Shown piece by piece: positions 12,956 through 20,463 of a stretch of DNA of 29,996 bases. Each line of letters begins with the position of its first letter. Position 1 is the stretch's first letter. Position numbers and translations under genes: made by a program. Location: NCBI GenBank assembly GCA_031549605.1, contig JAVBPM010000021.1, forward strand, positions 1 through 29,996, given 5' to 3'. Source of the DNA: WRAI01 sp031549605 (GTDB lineage Bacteria > Bacillota > Clostridia > Oscillospirales > UBA929). A model generated the notes under the pieces. That model was not told where the DNA came from and made no database searches. It worked only from the letters and a program-made list of their open reading frames with translations.

Positions 12956-14272
12956 TTAAGGTGTGCTGGTCGTGGTGGGAGAGGGGCTGGACGGGGCAGT
13001 GCCCGTTGCGGTGGGCGACGGCGCGACAGTAGGCGAGGTGCCGGGCGCCGGTGAGGCGGGTGTTTCAGTCGTGCCCATCAGCGTTTTCAGCTCGGCCATG
13101 GCGGCCAGCAGCTGCGTGTCCTGCTCGGTCGGCACATTGGGCAGCTGATTGGTTAGCGCCGCATCCATAGCGACTTCTTTATCGGGCGTCACGCCCTTGG
13201 CCTCAAACAGGCTGACACCGTGCGGCGTGCGGTACTCACTGACCGACAGCAGCAGCGCCGACTGGTCGGTGAGGATAAAGTCTTTCTGTGCGTAGCCCTT
13301 ACCGGTTGTCTGCTCGCCGACGATAACGGCCTTGTCGTACTCCTGCAGCGCGGCGGCGAAGAACTCGGCGGCGCTGATGGAGTTGCCGTTGGTCAGCACA
13401 ACCAGCGGCAGGTCAATGGCGTTGGCGTCAGACTGCTTGGTTTCGCTGACACCCGCCTTGTCGGTGGTGGTAATAATCGGACCGGCCGGCAGCAGTAAAT
13501 CAAGCGCGTTGCACAGCGACTCCAGCTGGCCGCCGGCGTTGTTACGCACATCGATGACAATGCCCTTGACCTCGGCCTTTTGCAGGTTGAGCACCGCTGT
13601 TTTAAAGTCGGCATCGGCACCGTGGTCAAAGTTGCGGATGCGGATATAGCCGATATTCTCGGCGGTAAAAATCGTCGAAGTAACAACGCGCACAATGACC
13701 TTGCGCCGCGTCAGCGTAACGGTGTAGTCGCCCTTGTCGGCATTGGTCAGCGTCAGCTTGACGGCGTCGCCGTCGTTGCCGCGCATACGATCAACGGCGT
13801 TGAAGTAGCCGCTCATCTCGCTGTACGGAACGTCGTTAATGGCCACAATAATATCAAGCGGCTTGAGCCCGGCCTCGCTGGCGGGCGAGTCGGGGAAGAC
13901 CTCGTTGACAATGACGCCGGCGTTGGCGGGGTCAGAGCGTGTGCTGATGCCGATGCCGGTCAGGTCGCCGCTGTTAAGGTAGGTCTGATACTCGGCCTCG
14001 GTGAGATAATGCGACCACGGGTCGTTGAGGTAGGACACCATACCGGCAATAGCACCGTCAATGGTGTCGTTGGCGTCGTAGCGTCCGATAAAGTTCTTCG
14101 ATATAATATCGCGCACCTCGAAGTACTTTTTAAACTCCTCGCGCAGGTGCATGGCGTCCTCGTATTTATCCTGCAGGTCGTTTTTAACCGCAATGTTGGT
14201 AAACACCCAAGTGGTTACGCACACCATTAGCATGAGCGCAATCATAGTGGCGATGTCAAAGCGTTTTTTCAA
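12956..14272 (-). CDS. S41 family C-terminal processing peptidase (CtpA/CtpB-like)
   Basis: 438-residue membrane-anchored serine protease acting outside the cytoplasmic membrane. A signal anchor lies at about 8-28, a PDZ domain at about 95-185 (GIGIS, ASEAGLKPLD) and the S41 core at about 195-370. The catalytic dyad is Ser298 in NGNSISAAEFF and Lys325 in TTGKG; DVRNNAGG (241-248) is the usual loop. The C-terminal 35 residues are a Pro/Ser/Thr-rich tail. TTG 14272 is preceded by AGGAGG 6 nt upstream. It lies 42 nt after the M23 peptidase gene. In Pseudomonas, CtpA degrades peptidoglycan hydrolases including an M23 enzyme, so control of the neighbouring hydrolase is a reasonable inference. Sporulation signalling (CtpB) is an alternative. 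Confidence 0.92.
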   Translation of the reverse strand: MKKRFDIATMIALMLMVCVTTWVFTNIAVKNDLQDKYEDAMHLREEFKKYFEVRDIISKNFIGRYDANDTIDGAIAGMVSYLNDPWSHYLTEAEYQTYLNSGDLTGIGISTRSDPANAGVIVNEVFPDSPASEAGLKPLDIIVAINDVPYSEMSGYFNAVDRMRGNDGDAVKLTLTNADKGDYTVTLTRRKVIVRVVTSTIFTAENIGYIRIRNFDHGADADFKTAVLNLQKAEVKGIVIDVRNNAGGQLESLCNALDLLLPAGPIITTTDKAGVSETKQSDANAIDLPLVVLTNGNSISAAEFFAAALQEYDKAVIVGEQTTGKGYAQKDFILTDQSALLLSVSEYRTPHGVSLFEAKGVTPDKEVAMDAALTNQLPNVPTEQDTQLLAAMAELKTLMGTTETPASPAPGTSPTVAPSPTATGTAPSSPSPTTTSTP

Positions 14273-14314
14273 GCCGGGCCTCCTGTCTCCGCGCAGGGCG
14301 AAAATGATTGGTTG

Positions 14315-15514
14315 TTAAAAGAAGCTTTGCGGATCCTTGGTCGTACCGCCCTCGTGGATTTCAAAGTGCAGGTGGTTGCCCGTCGACCAGCCGGTGCTGC
14401 CGACGTAGCCGATGACGTCGCCGCGACTAACCTTCTGACCCGCTGACACGATGTAGCGCGTCATGTGGCCGTACAGCGTAGCTTTGCCGCCGCCGTGGTC
14501 GATAACAACCATGTTGCCGTAGGCGGTGTTGTAGTTGGCGCGCGCGACGGTGCCGCTGTTGGCGGCGTAGACCGGCGTGTTCTTGGGCGCGCCGTAGTCG
14601 GTGCCGGTGTGCAGGCGCCGCGTCTTGAGAATGGGGTGAATGCGATAGCCGTATGTGTCGGTCACGTTGCCGCGGTATTGCGACGGCAACGGGAACAGAT
14701 AGCTGCCGCCGACATAAACCTTGTTCTCCTCGGCCAGCTTGGCCATCAACGAGGAAATGTCGCTCTGCAGCGTCTTTTCGGCCGCCTCTTTATCGGCGTA
14801 AATCTTTTCTAGATTGGCCTCATTGGCCTCCAAATCCTTAACGCGCTTTTGCGTCTGCGCGTACTCGGCGATCAGCTCGTCCTGACGCTGCTGCTGTTCG
14901 GCCTTGCTGGCCGTCATCTGCTGCTTGTTGTCCTCAAGCTCTTTTTTGTTGGCCTGAATACTCTCACGCTTGCGCTTCATGCTGGCCATCAAGTCACGGT
15001 CAAACTTAACCAGCGCATTCACGTCCTCGTTGAGCGACAGCATATCAGACAGCGAGTCGGCCTTAAGCACAACACCCAGATACGAGGCGCTGCCCATCTC
15101 CTCGATGGCGCGCAGCCGTTCCAGATAGACCTGATACTGCGCCGCGCCGTCCTGCTCGGCCACCTCAAGGTCGGCCTGCTGCTTGGCAATTTCGGTGTTG
15201 TACTCGGCAATCAGGCTGTTGAGCGTCTCGACCTCTTCCTCCATAACGCGAATCTGGTGGTCCAGCGCGTTTTTTTCCTTGATGGCCGAGTCCTTATCGT
15301 TGCGCAGCGTACCAATTTCAGCCTGAATTTGCTTTTTCTCGTCGGCCAGCTGCTTTTGCTTGTCCTTCAAGTCCTCAATCTTGGTTTTGGTTGAGGCGGC
15401 GCCAACATCGAGTACCAGCGGCAGCACCAGCCCGGCCACCAGCATGATGACCAGCAGAATGGCGACCGCCATAACCCAAAAACGGCGTCTCTTGTCTCGT
15501 TTGGAGTTTTTCAT
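14315..15514 (-). CDS. EnvC-like murein hydrolase activator / M23 peptidase with coiled coil
   Basis: 399-residue secreted or membrane-anchored protein. A basic N-terminus and a hydrophobic helix (about 13-36) are followed by a long coiled coil (about 43-265), interrupted by a small helical segment near 139-172 (GSASYLGVVLKADSLSDML) as in EnvC/PcsB. A LytM domain (about 275-399) follows, with zinc ligands His302 and Asp306 (HTGTDYG) and His383 in HLHFEIH, plus His350 and His381. Because the ligands are present, it should be an active endopeptidase, unlike E. coli EnvC, which is degenerate. The coiled coil is the part that docks to the FtsX extracellular loop. ATG 15514 lies 8 nt after the ftsX stop; the Shine-Dalgarno is weak, suggesting coupling. 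Confidence 0.92.
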   Translation of the reverse strand: MKNSKRDKRRRFWVMAVAILLVIMLVAGLVLPLVLDVGAASTKTKIEDLKDKQKQLADEKKQIQAEIGTLRNDKDSAIKEKNALDHQIRVMEEEVETLNSLIAEYNTEIAKQQADLEVAEQDGAAQYQVYLERLRAIEEMGSASYLGVVLKADSLSDMLSLNEDVNALVKFDRDLMASMKRKRESIQANKKELEDNKQQMTASKAEQQQRQDELIAEYAQTQKRVKDLEANEANLEKIYADKEAAEKTLQSDISSLMAKLAEENKVYVGGSYLFPLPSQYRGNVTDTYGYRIHPILKTRRLHTGTDYGAPKNTPVYAANSGTVARANYNTAYGNMVVIDHGGGKATLYGHMTRYIVSAGQKVSRGDVIGYVGSTGWSTGNHLHFEIHEGGTTKDPQSFF

Positions 15515-15522
15515 GCACAAAC

Positions 15523-16404
15523 CTACACTTTCAAGAAGCGGCGGATGGTCAGCACGCTACCCAGCGAGCCGGCGAGCAAACCGCCCAGAATAAAGACGGC
15601 CAGCACCTTGAACTGCACCTCGGCAAACGGCGCGATGGGCACGGAAATCAAGTTGATGGTAATGCCCTTGGCCAACGCGCTGTAGACAATCCACTGCACA
15701 AAGAAGGCCAGCAGACCGCCCACTAGGCCAATCAGCGCACCCTCGACAAAGAAGGGGAATCGGATAAAGCCGCGCGTGGCGCCCACCATACGCATGATGG
15801 CAATCTCCTCGCGCCGGTCGTAGGTGGCTAGTTTAATGGTGTTAGCGACTATAAACACAGACACCACCGACAGCAGCAATATCAAGAAAATGCTGATGAC
15901 GTTAACGATGCTGTGGGCCGACTCGAGAATGTTGCGAATTTTTTCGTCGCTGTCAACCTTGGCCACGCCGGGTACGGCGCTGATTTGCCGCACAGTGTCG
16001 GACTGCTGTGTTATGTCGGTCAGCGTCACCACGCAGCGGTTGCGCAGCGGGTTGTCGCTGCCCTTCAGACCCTCGGTCAGCGTCGGGTCATTTTTGCTGA
16101 AAGTGGCCAGCGCCTCTTCCTTGGACACATACCGGTTGTCGTCGATGTTGTCCAGCTGGTTGATTTTGGTGTGCACCGACTTGGCCTCCTCGGGCGACAG
16201 CGTCTCGTCGATGTAGGCGACCACGCGGTTGGTCTGCTCCAGTGTCACAACAAAGCGGTTGACGTTAAAAGCCACCAGCGTGAAGCTGCCCATGATCACC
16301 AGACAGGCGGCAATGATGGTAATGGCGGCAAAGCTCATAAAGGGATTGAGGAAGATGCCGCGAATGCCCTCGGTGACTAAATAGCTCGTTCTAAATCGTT
16401 TCAT
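15523..16404 (-). CDS. ftsX: Cell division ABC transporter permease FtsX
   Basis: 293-residue FtsX. It has TM1 at about 21-45, an extracellular domain at about 46-165 with the conserved VVAYIDETLSPEEA start, and then three helices (about 168-190, 212-236 and 265-288). With FtsE it forms a mechanotransmitting complex that activates peptidoglycan hydrolases at the septum or side wall. The cytoplasmic coupling motif YDRREEIAIMRMVGAT is intact. ATG 16404 gives the typical N-terminus (MKRFRTSYLVTEG); a longer frame to 16437 would extend into ftsE. The gene overlaps ftsE by 14 bp, a coupling common for this pair. Confidence 0.96.
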   Translation of the reverse strand: MKRFRTSYLVTEGIRGIFLNPFMSFAAITIIAACLVIMGSFTLVAFNVNRFVVTLEQTNRVVAYIDETLSPEEAKSVHTKINQLDNIDDNRYVSKEEALATFSKNDPTLTEGLKGSDNPLRNRCVVTLTDITQQSDTVRQISAVPGVAKVDSDEKIRNILESAHSIVNVISIFLILLLSVVSVFIVANTIKLATYDRREEIAIMRMVGATRGFIRFPFFVEGALIGLVGGLLAFFVQWIVYSALAKGITINLISVPIAPFAEVQFKVLAVFILGGLLAGSLGSVLTIRRFLKV

Positions 16405-17080
16405 TGCTGTAATACCCGCCGGTTCTGTCGCTGACAATCATGCCGCCCTCGATGGCAACGACTCGTTTTGTAAAATGGTTGACCAGCTCCCGCTCGTGCG
16501 TAACGGCCAGCACGGTGGTGCCCAGCGCGTTGATGCGCTCGAGCAGGGTCATAATCTCCAGCGAGCGCACGGGGTCGAGGTTGCCCGTCGGCTCGTCGGC
16601 AATAATCAGCTGCGGATTGTTAATGAGCGCGCGCGCACTGGCGACTCGCTGCTGCTCGCCGCCGCTCAGCTCGGTTGGCTTGCGGCGACCCTTGTTGGTC
16701 AGGCCAACCAAATCGAGCACATAGGGCACGCGCTGTCGAATCTCGCGCGGCGACGCGCCGACTGTGCGCATGGCAAAGGCGAGATTGTCGTACACCGTCT
16801 TTTTTTCGATCAGCCGAAAGTCCTGAAAAATAACGCCCAACGTGCGGCGCAGGTTGGGCACGTCGCGCTCGCGCAGCGTGGCGATATTGTAGCCGTTGAC
16901 GTTAACACGTCCTTCGGTGGGGCGAATTTCGGCAAACAGCATTTTAATCAGTGTCGACTTGCCGCTGCCGGACGGGCCGACCAAAAAGACGAATTCGCCG
17001 TCGTCAATACGCAGCGAAACGCCTTTCAGCGCCTTGGCGCCGTTTTGATAGGTTTTGTAAGTGTCAGTCAGGCGTACCAT
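16391..17080 (-). CDS. ftsE: Cell division ATP-binding protein FtsE
   Basis: 229-residue ABC ATPase, the usual FtsE size. Walker A is GPSGSGKS (35-42), Q-loop VIFQDFRL (83-90), signature LSGGEQQR (138-145), Walker B LIIADEP (158-164), and an H-loop His lies in VTHERELV. The Q-loop form IFQDFRLI is characteristic of FtsE. It powers conformational change in FtsX instead of transporting a solute. ATG 17080 has AAGGAG 5 nt upstream. It lies 51 nt after a regulator gene on the same strand, with only a weak 5-6-bp hairpin (17109-17122) between them, so the regulator may be part of this operon. Confidence 0.96.
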   Translation of the reverse strand: MVRLTDTYKTYQNGAKALKGVSLRIDDGEFVFLVGPSGSGKSTLIKMLFAEIRPTEGRVNVNGYNIATLRERDVPNLRRTLGVIFQDFRLIEKKTVYDNLAFAMRTVGASPREIRQRVPYVLDLVGLTNKGRRKPTELSGGEQQRVASARALINNPQLIIADEPTGNLDPVRSLEIMTLLERINALGTTVLAVTHERELVNHFTKRVVAIEGGMIVSDRTGGYYSNETI

Positions 17081-17131
17081 GGTATCTCCTTCAACAACAT
17101 ATACTTTAGCGGCGCTCGCCGCGCAGATTGC

Positions 17132-18226
17132 CTAGAAGCTCTGGCTGCCCTGCGAGGCCAGATATTTTTTAACCATCAGCGCCACCTTAAAGATGATGGC
17201 GTGGTCAAACTCGCGCAAATCAAGGCCGGTCATCTTTTTCAGCTTTTCCAAGCGATAGACCAGCGTGTTGCGGTGGACAAACAGCTTGCGCGACGTCTCG
17301 CTGACGTTGAGGTTGTTTTCAAAGAATTTCTGAATGGTGAACAGCGTCTCCTGATCGAGGTTGTCGATGGTACTCTTTTTGAAGACCTCGCTCAAAAACA
17401 TTTCACACATCGTGGTCGGCAGCTGGTAAATCAAACGGCCGATGCCCAGATTTTCAAAATGAATAATCGTCTTGTCGGTGTCAAAGACCTTGCCCACCTC
17501 AATCGCGACGCGCGCTTCCTTAAAAGACGCGGCCAAATCCTTGAGGTGCGACACCGGCGTACCGATGCCGATGACCGTCTTAACATACAGCTCCGAGCCC
17601 ATTGTCTCCTCAATGGCGCCGGCCAGCTTCTTGAGGTTCTTGGCGTCAACGCCCTCGCGCACCTCCTTGACCAGTGCAATGTCGTTTTCACTCAGGCTGA
17701 CGACAAAGTCGTGCTGGCGGTCGGGAAACAGGCGTTGCAAAATATCGACAGCCGCCAGCTCGCTGTGGCCGGTCTGACGCACGAGCAGCACAGCGCGCGG
17801 CTTTTCGCAGTCAAAGTGCAGCTCCCGGGCGCGCATAAAAATATCGCCCGGCAGCACGTTGTCAAGCAATATGTTTTTAATGAAGGTCGTTTTGTCGTGC
17901 TTGTCATCGTAGAACGCTTTGGCGCTGTTGAGCGCCACGGCGGCCATGATGGCCAGGCTCTTGGCCTCGTCGTCCTCGCCCTCGGCGAAAACGGCATAGT
18001 CGTAGTGGGCACTCCAGCCCGACAGCGCCTTGTAGGTATAGCCCTCAAAGGCGAGCGGCGCGTCGAGCGCTGTGCTCAGCTCGTCGCTGGCGCCGGTACG
18101 GCTCTCGCCGATGCGCGCCAGTTCGGTGCAGGCCACAACAAGACCCGAACTGTCCATGACGCCGAGCAGGCGTGAGGTGGCGTCCTTCATTTGGAGAATG
18201 ATGCCTTGAAAAATTCTACTTGACAT
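17132..18226 (-). CDS. CdaR/PucR-family transcriptional regulator
   Basis: 364-residue regulator. The C-terminal 60 residues carry the PucR-type helix-turn-helix: NLNVSETSRKLFVHRNTL followed by VYRLEKLKKMTGLDLREF, nearly diagnostic for the family. The middle (about 110-290) resembles the GGDEF-like fold of CdaR regulators, without catalytic residues. The N-terminus (about 1-100) may bind a ligand. CdaR members sense sugar diacids and similar metabolites in characterised cases; the ligand here is unknown. ATG 18226 lies about 7 nt after AGAGGTG; GTG 18232 is less well placed. It is divergent from pckG and upstream of ftsE, so either or both could be targets. A near-ideal promoter lies upstream. 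Confidence 0.9.
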   Translation of the reverse strand: MSSRIFQGIILQMKDATSRLLGVMDSSGLVVACTELARIGESRTGASDELSTALDAPLAFEGYTYKALSGWSAHYDYAVFAEGEDDEAKSLAIMAAVALNSAKAFYDDKHDKTTFIKNILLDNVLPGDIFMRARELHFDCEKPRAVLLVRQTGHSELAAVDILQRLFPDRQHDFVVSLSENDIALVKEVREGVDAKNLKKLAGAIEETMGSELYVKTVIGIGTPVSHLKDLAASFKEARVAIEVGKVFDTDKTIIHFENLGIGRLIYQLPTTMCEMFLSEVFKKSTIDNLDQETLFTIQKFFENNLNVSETSRKLFVHRNTLVYRLEKLKKMTGLDLREFDHAIIFKVALMVKKYLASQGSQSF

Positions 18227-18275
18227 AAACACACCTCTTTTGTCGTTTTTCGGTTATGTTGGCATATCGCTGCTT

Positions 18276-18304
18276 ATTATACTGGAAATCTCCTTTATTT
18301 GCAA
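18276..18304 (-). promoter_or_regulatory. Sigma-70-type promoter for the CdaR-ftsEX operon
   Basis: On the minus strand: TTGCAA (18304-18299), exactly 17 nt, then a perfect TATAAT (18281-18276). Transcription would start near 18269, giving a 5' UTR of about 43 nt before ATG 18226. With no terminator visible until 11989, it may drive all seven genes. Confidence 0.85.
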
Positions 18305-18310
18305 TAGGGG

Positions 18311-18340
18311 TTGACCATAATTCGTAATTTTTGCTAAAGT
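18311..18340 (+). promoter_or_regulatory. Possible upstream promoter for pckG
   Basis: TTGACC (18311-18316), 18 nt, then TAAAGT (18335-18340) with TG one base upstream: five of six and four of six matches. A transcript from here would begin just before the inverted repeat at 18364-18399 and carry it as a hairpin in its leader. Weaker than the promoter at 18427. Confidence 0.35.
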
Positions 18341-18363
18341 GACAGCATTGCGGCTGCCACAGC

Positions 18364-18399
18364 GGCACCGTCGTCATTTTGCACAAAAGCGGCGGTGCC
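18364..18399. promoter_or_regulatory. Imperfect inverted repeat between divergent promoters
   Basis: GGCACCGTCGT (18364-18374) can pair with GCGGCGGTGCC (18389-18399) over 11 positions (two G-T pairs), and inner TTTT (18377-18380) with AAAA (18385-18388) extends it. It lies 28 nt upstream of the main pckG -35 box. The DNA could be an operator for a dimeric regulator such as the divergent CdaR-type protein. As RNA it would be a strong hairpin in a transcript from the upstream promoter. Confidence 0.5.
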
Positions 18400-18426
18400 C
18401 GCGCCCAATGTTTGACAAAGTTTCTC

Positions 18427-18455
18427 TTGAAAAAATAACGCGTTTGACGTACACT
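18427..18455 (+). promoter_or_regulatory. Main sigma-70-type promoter for pckG
   Basis: TTGAAA (18427-18432), exactly 17 nt, TACACT (18450-18455): five of six and four of six matches. Transcription would begin near 18462, with a leader of about 38 nt to ATG 18500. Confidence 0.7.
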
Positions 18456-18499
18456 ATGGCAAGCTGGAAAAGACCGTAATGATTGAAAGGAGAAACGTA

Positions 18500-20272
18500 A
18501 TGGCACTGACCAACAACAAAGCTGTTTTGTCCTGGGTCGACGAGATGGCCGCCATGACAAAACCCGATAAAATCGTCTGGATTGACGGCTCCGAGGCTCA
18601 GCTCGACGCCCTGCGCGCCGAGGCCATGTCCACCGGCGAAATCATCAAGCTCAATGAGGAAAAACTGCCCGGCTGTTACCTGCACCGCACCGCCATCAAC
18701 GACGTGGCGCGTGTCGAGCACCGCACCTTTATCTGCTCGAAGAACAAAGAAGATGCCGGCCCCACCAACAACTGGATGGACCCGCAGGAAATGTACGCCA
18801 AGCTGAAAGGCCTGTTTGACGGCTCCTACAAGGGCCGCACCATGTACGTCATTCCCTTCTCGATGGCCGTGCCCGAATCGCCGTTCGCCAAGTTCGGTTA
18901 CGAGCTGACCGACTCGATTTACGTTGTCCTCAACATGGCCATTATGGCCCGCATCGGCCAGCGTGTCGTCGACTGCCACGACAAGAGCGCCGATCCCGCC
19001 GATTTCACCAAGGGCCTGCACGCCCGCGACAAAATCGACGAAGAGAACCGCTATATCGTTCACTTCCCCGAGGACAACGCCATTTGGTCGATTAACTCGG
19101 GTTACGGCGGCAACGTGCTGCTGGGCAAAAAGTGCCTGGCGCTGCGCATCGCCTCCTTCCTCGGCCGCAAGGAAGACTGGATGGCCGAGCACATGCTCAT
19201 CCTGGGCATCGAGAATCCTGAAGGCGAAGTGCGCTACCTCGCCGCCGCCTTCCCGTCGGCCTGCGGCAAGACCAACCTGGCCATGCTCATTCCGCCCGAG
19301 GTTTATAAGAACAAGGGCTACAAGGTCTGGTGTGTCGGCGACGACATCGCCTGGCTGCGCGTCGGCAACGACGGCCGCCTGTGGGCCGTCAACCCCGAGG
19401 CCGGCTTCTTCGGCGTGGCACCGGGCACCAATATGAAGTCCAACCCCAACGCGCTGCTGACCACGCAGAGCAACACCATCTTCACCAACGTCGTGCAGAA
19501 CCTCGACGACAACACCGTGTGGTGGGAGTCGCTCGACAAGAATCCGCCCAAGAACGCCATCAACTGGAAGGGTGAGAAGTGGGACTGCACCGACGGCTCC
19601 AAGGGCGCTCACCCCAACAGCCGCTTCACCGCGCCGGCTGCCCAGTGCCCCTGCATCAGCGATAAGTTTGAAGCGCCCGAAGGCGTGCCCATCAGCGCCA
19701 TTGTCTTCGGCGGCCGCCGCGCCAAAACCGCGCCGCTGGTCTACCAATCGCGTGACTGGCAGCACGGTGTGTTTGTCGGCTCGATCATGGCCTCTGAAGT
19801 CACCGCCGCCGCGCAGGGCCTCAAGGCCGGCGTGCGCCGCGATCCCATGGCCATGCTGCCCTTCTGCGGCTACCACATGGGCGACTACTTCCAGCACTGG
19901 CTGGATATGGGCAAGCGCATTCCCAACCAGCCCAAGATCTACAACGTCAACTGGTTCCGCACCGACGATCAGGGCAACTTCATCTGGCCGGGCTACGGCG
20001 AGAACATGCGCGTGCTCGAATGGATCATCAACCGCGCCTTTGACCAGGCCGACGCCGTCGAGACGGCCATCGGCTACCTGCCCAAGGCCGAGGACATCAA
20101 TCTCGAGGGTCTCGACCTGTCGCTCGACACGCTCAAGGACCTGCTCAGCGTCGACAAGGAGCTGTGGCTTGAGGATGTCGCCAACATCAAAGAGTTTTAC
20201 GCTCAGTTCGGCGATCGTCTGCCCAAGGAGCTGGCCGAGGAGCTGGCCAAGCTGGAAAGCAACGTCAAGTAA
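18500..20272 (+). CDS. pckG: Phosphoenolpyruvate carboxykinase (GTP)
   Basis: 590-residue GTP-type PEP carboxykinase, interconverting oxaloacetate + GTP and PEP + CO2 + GDP. The P-loop with reactive cysteine is FPSACGKTN (251-259; Cys255, Lys257). Other signatures are VGDDIAWLR, NPEAGFFGVAPGTN and NWFRTDDQGNFIWPGYGEN, all specific to the GTP class. The length matches the family. ATG 18500 has AAAGGAG about 8 nt upstream; an in-frame ATG at 18479 lacks one. Codons are strongly C-ending, suggesting high expression. In some Clostridia (for example Ruminiclostridium thermocellum) the enzyme runs in the PEP-to-oxaloacetate direction in the malate shunt, so a catabolic role is as likely as gluconeogenesis. 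Confidence 0.97.
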   Translation: MALTNNKAVLSWVDEMAAMTKPDKIVWIDGSEAQLDALRAEAMSTGEIIKLNEEKLPGCYLHRTAINDVARVEHRTFICSKNKEDAGPTNNWMDPQEMYAKLKGLFDGSYKGRTMYVIPFSMAVPESPFAKFGYELTDSIYVVLNMAIMARIGQRVVDCHDKSADPADFTKGLHARDKIDEENRYIVHFPEDNAIWSINSGYGGNVLLGKKCLALRIASFLGRKEDWMAEHMLILGIENPEGEVRYLAAAFPSACGKTNLAMLIPPEVYKNKGYKVWCVGDDIAWLRVGNDGRLWAVNPEAGFFGVAPGTNMKSNPNALLTTQSNTIFTNVVQNLDDNTVWWESLDKNPPKNAINWKGEKWDCTDGSKGAHPNSRFTAPAAQCPCISDKFEAPEGVPISAIVFGGRRAKTAPLVYQSRDWQHGVFVGSIMASEVTAAAQGLKAGVRRDPMAMLPFCGYHMGDYFQHWLDMGKRIPNQPKIYNVNWFRTDDQGNFIWPGYGENMRVLEWIINRAFDQADAVETAIGYLPKAEDINLEGLDLSLDTLKDLLSVDKELWLEDVANIKEFYAQFGDRLPKELAEELAKLESNVK

Positions 20273-20288
20273 GCAAATATTGAATCTA

Positions 20289-20320
20289 CACAAAGCCGGT
20301 GCAAAAGCGCCGGCTTTGTG
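20289..20320 (+). terminator. Probable terminator after pckG
   Basis: A 14-bp stem pairs 20289-20302 (CACAAAGCCGGTGC) with 20307-20320 around loop AAAA, including one T-G pair. It starts 17 nt after the pckG stop. The following bases (CGTTGTAAAA) are not a good U-tract, though the stem's own 3' arm contains CTTTGTG. Confidence 0.7.
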
Positions 20321-20360
20321 CGTTGTAAAAAATGGGAAATGCAAGATGCGAAAAAAATGC

Positions 20361-20389
20361 TTGCAATATTGTTAAAGTTTTGTTACAAT
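20361..20389 (+). promoter_or_regulatory. Strong sigma-70-type promoter for the peptide transporter operon
   Basis: TTGCAA (20361-20366), exactly 17 nt, TACAAT (20384-20389) with an extended TG at 20381-20382. Transcription would begin near 20396, giving a 68-nt leader before ATG 20464. The surrounding DNA is AT-rich compared with the genes, as expected for a strong promoter. Confidence 0.85.
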
Positions 20390-20463
20390 CCTAAGGTATA
20401 ATGCGGTCGCAGTATAGCTGCTTCCGTAGGGCCACCCCGCCCAATATGAGTAGGAGGGACACT

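Noticed and set aside
16475..18175. Plus-strand frame of 566 codons spanning ftsE and the CdaR-type gene
   Set aside because: Crosses two well-supported minus-strand genes and has no recognisable motif.
18374..20344. Open frame of 656 codons antisense to pckG
   Set aside because: It is an exact shadow of a confidently identified gene; GC-rich third positions suppress stops in the antisense frame. No ribosome binding site or known family.
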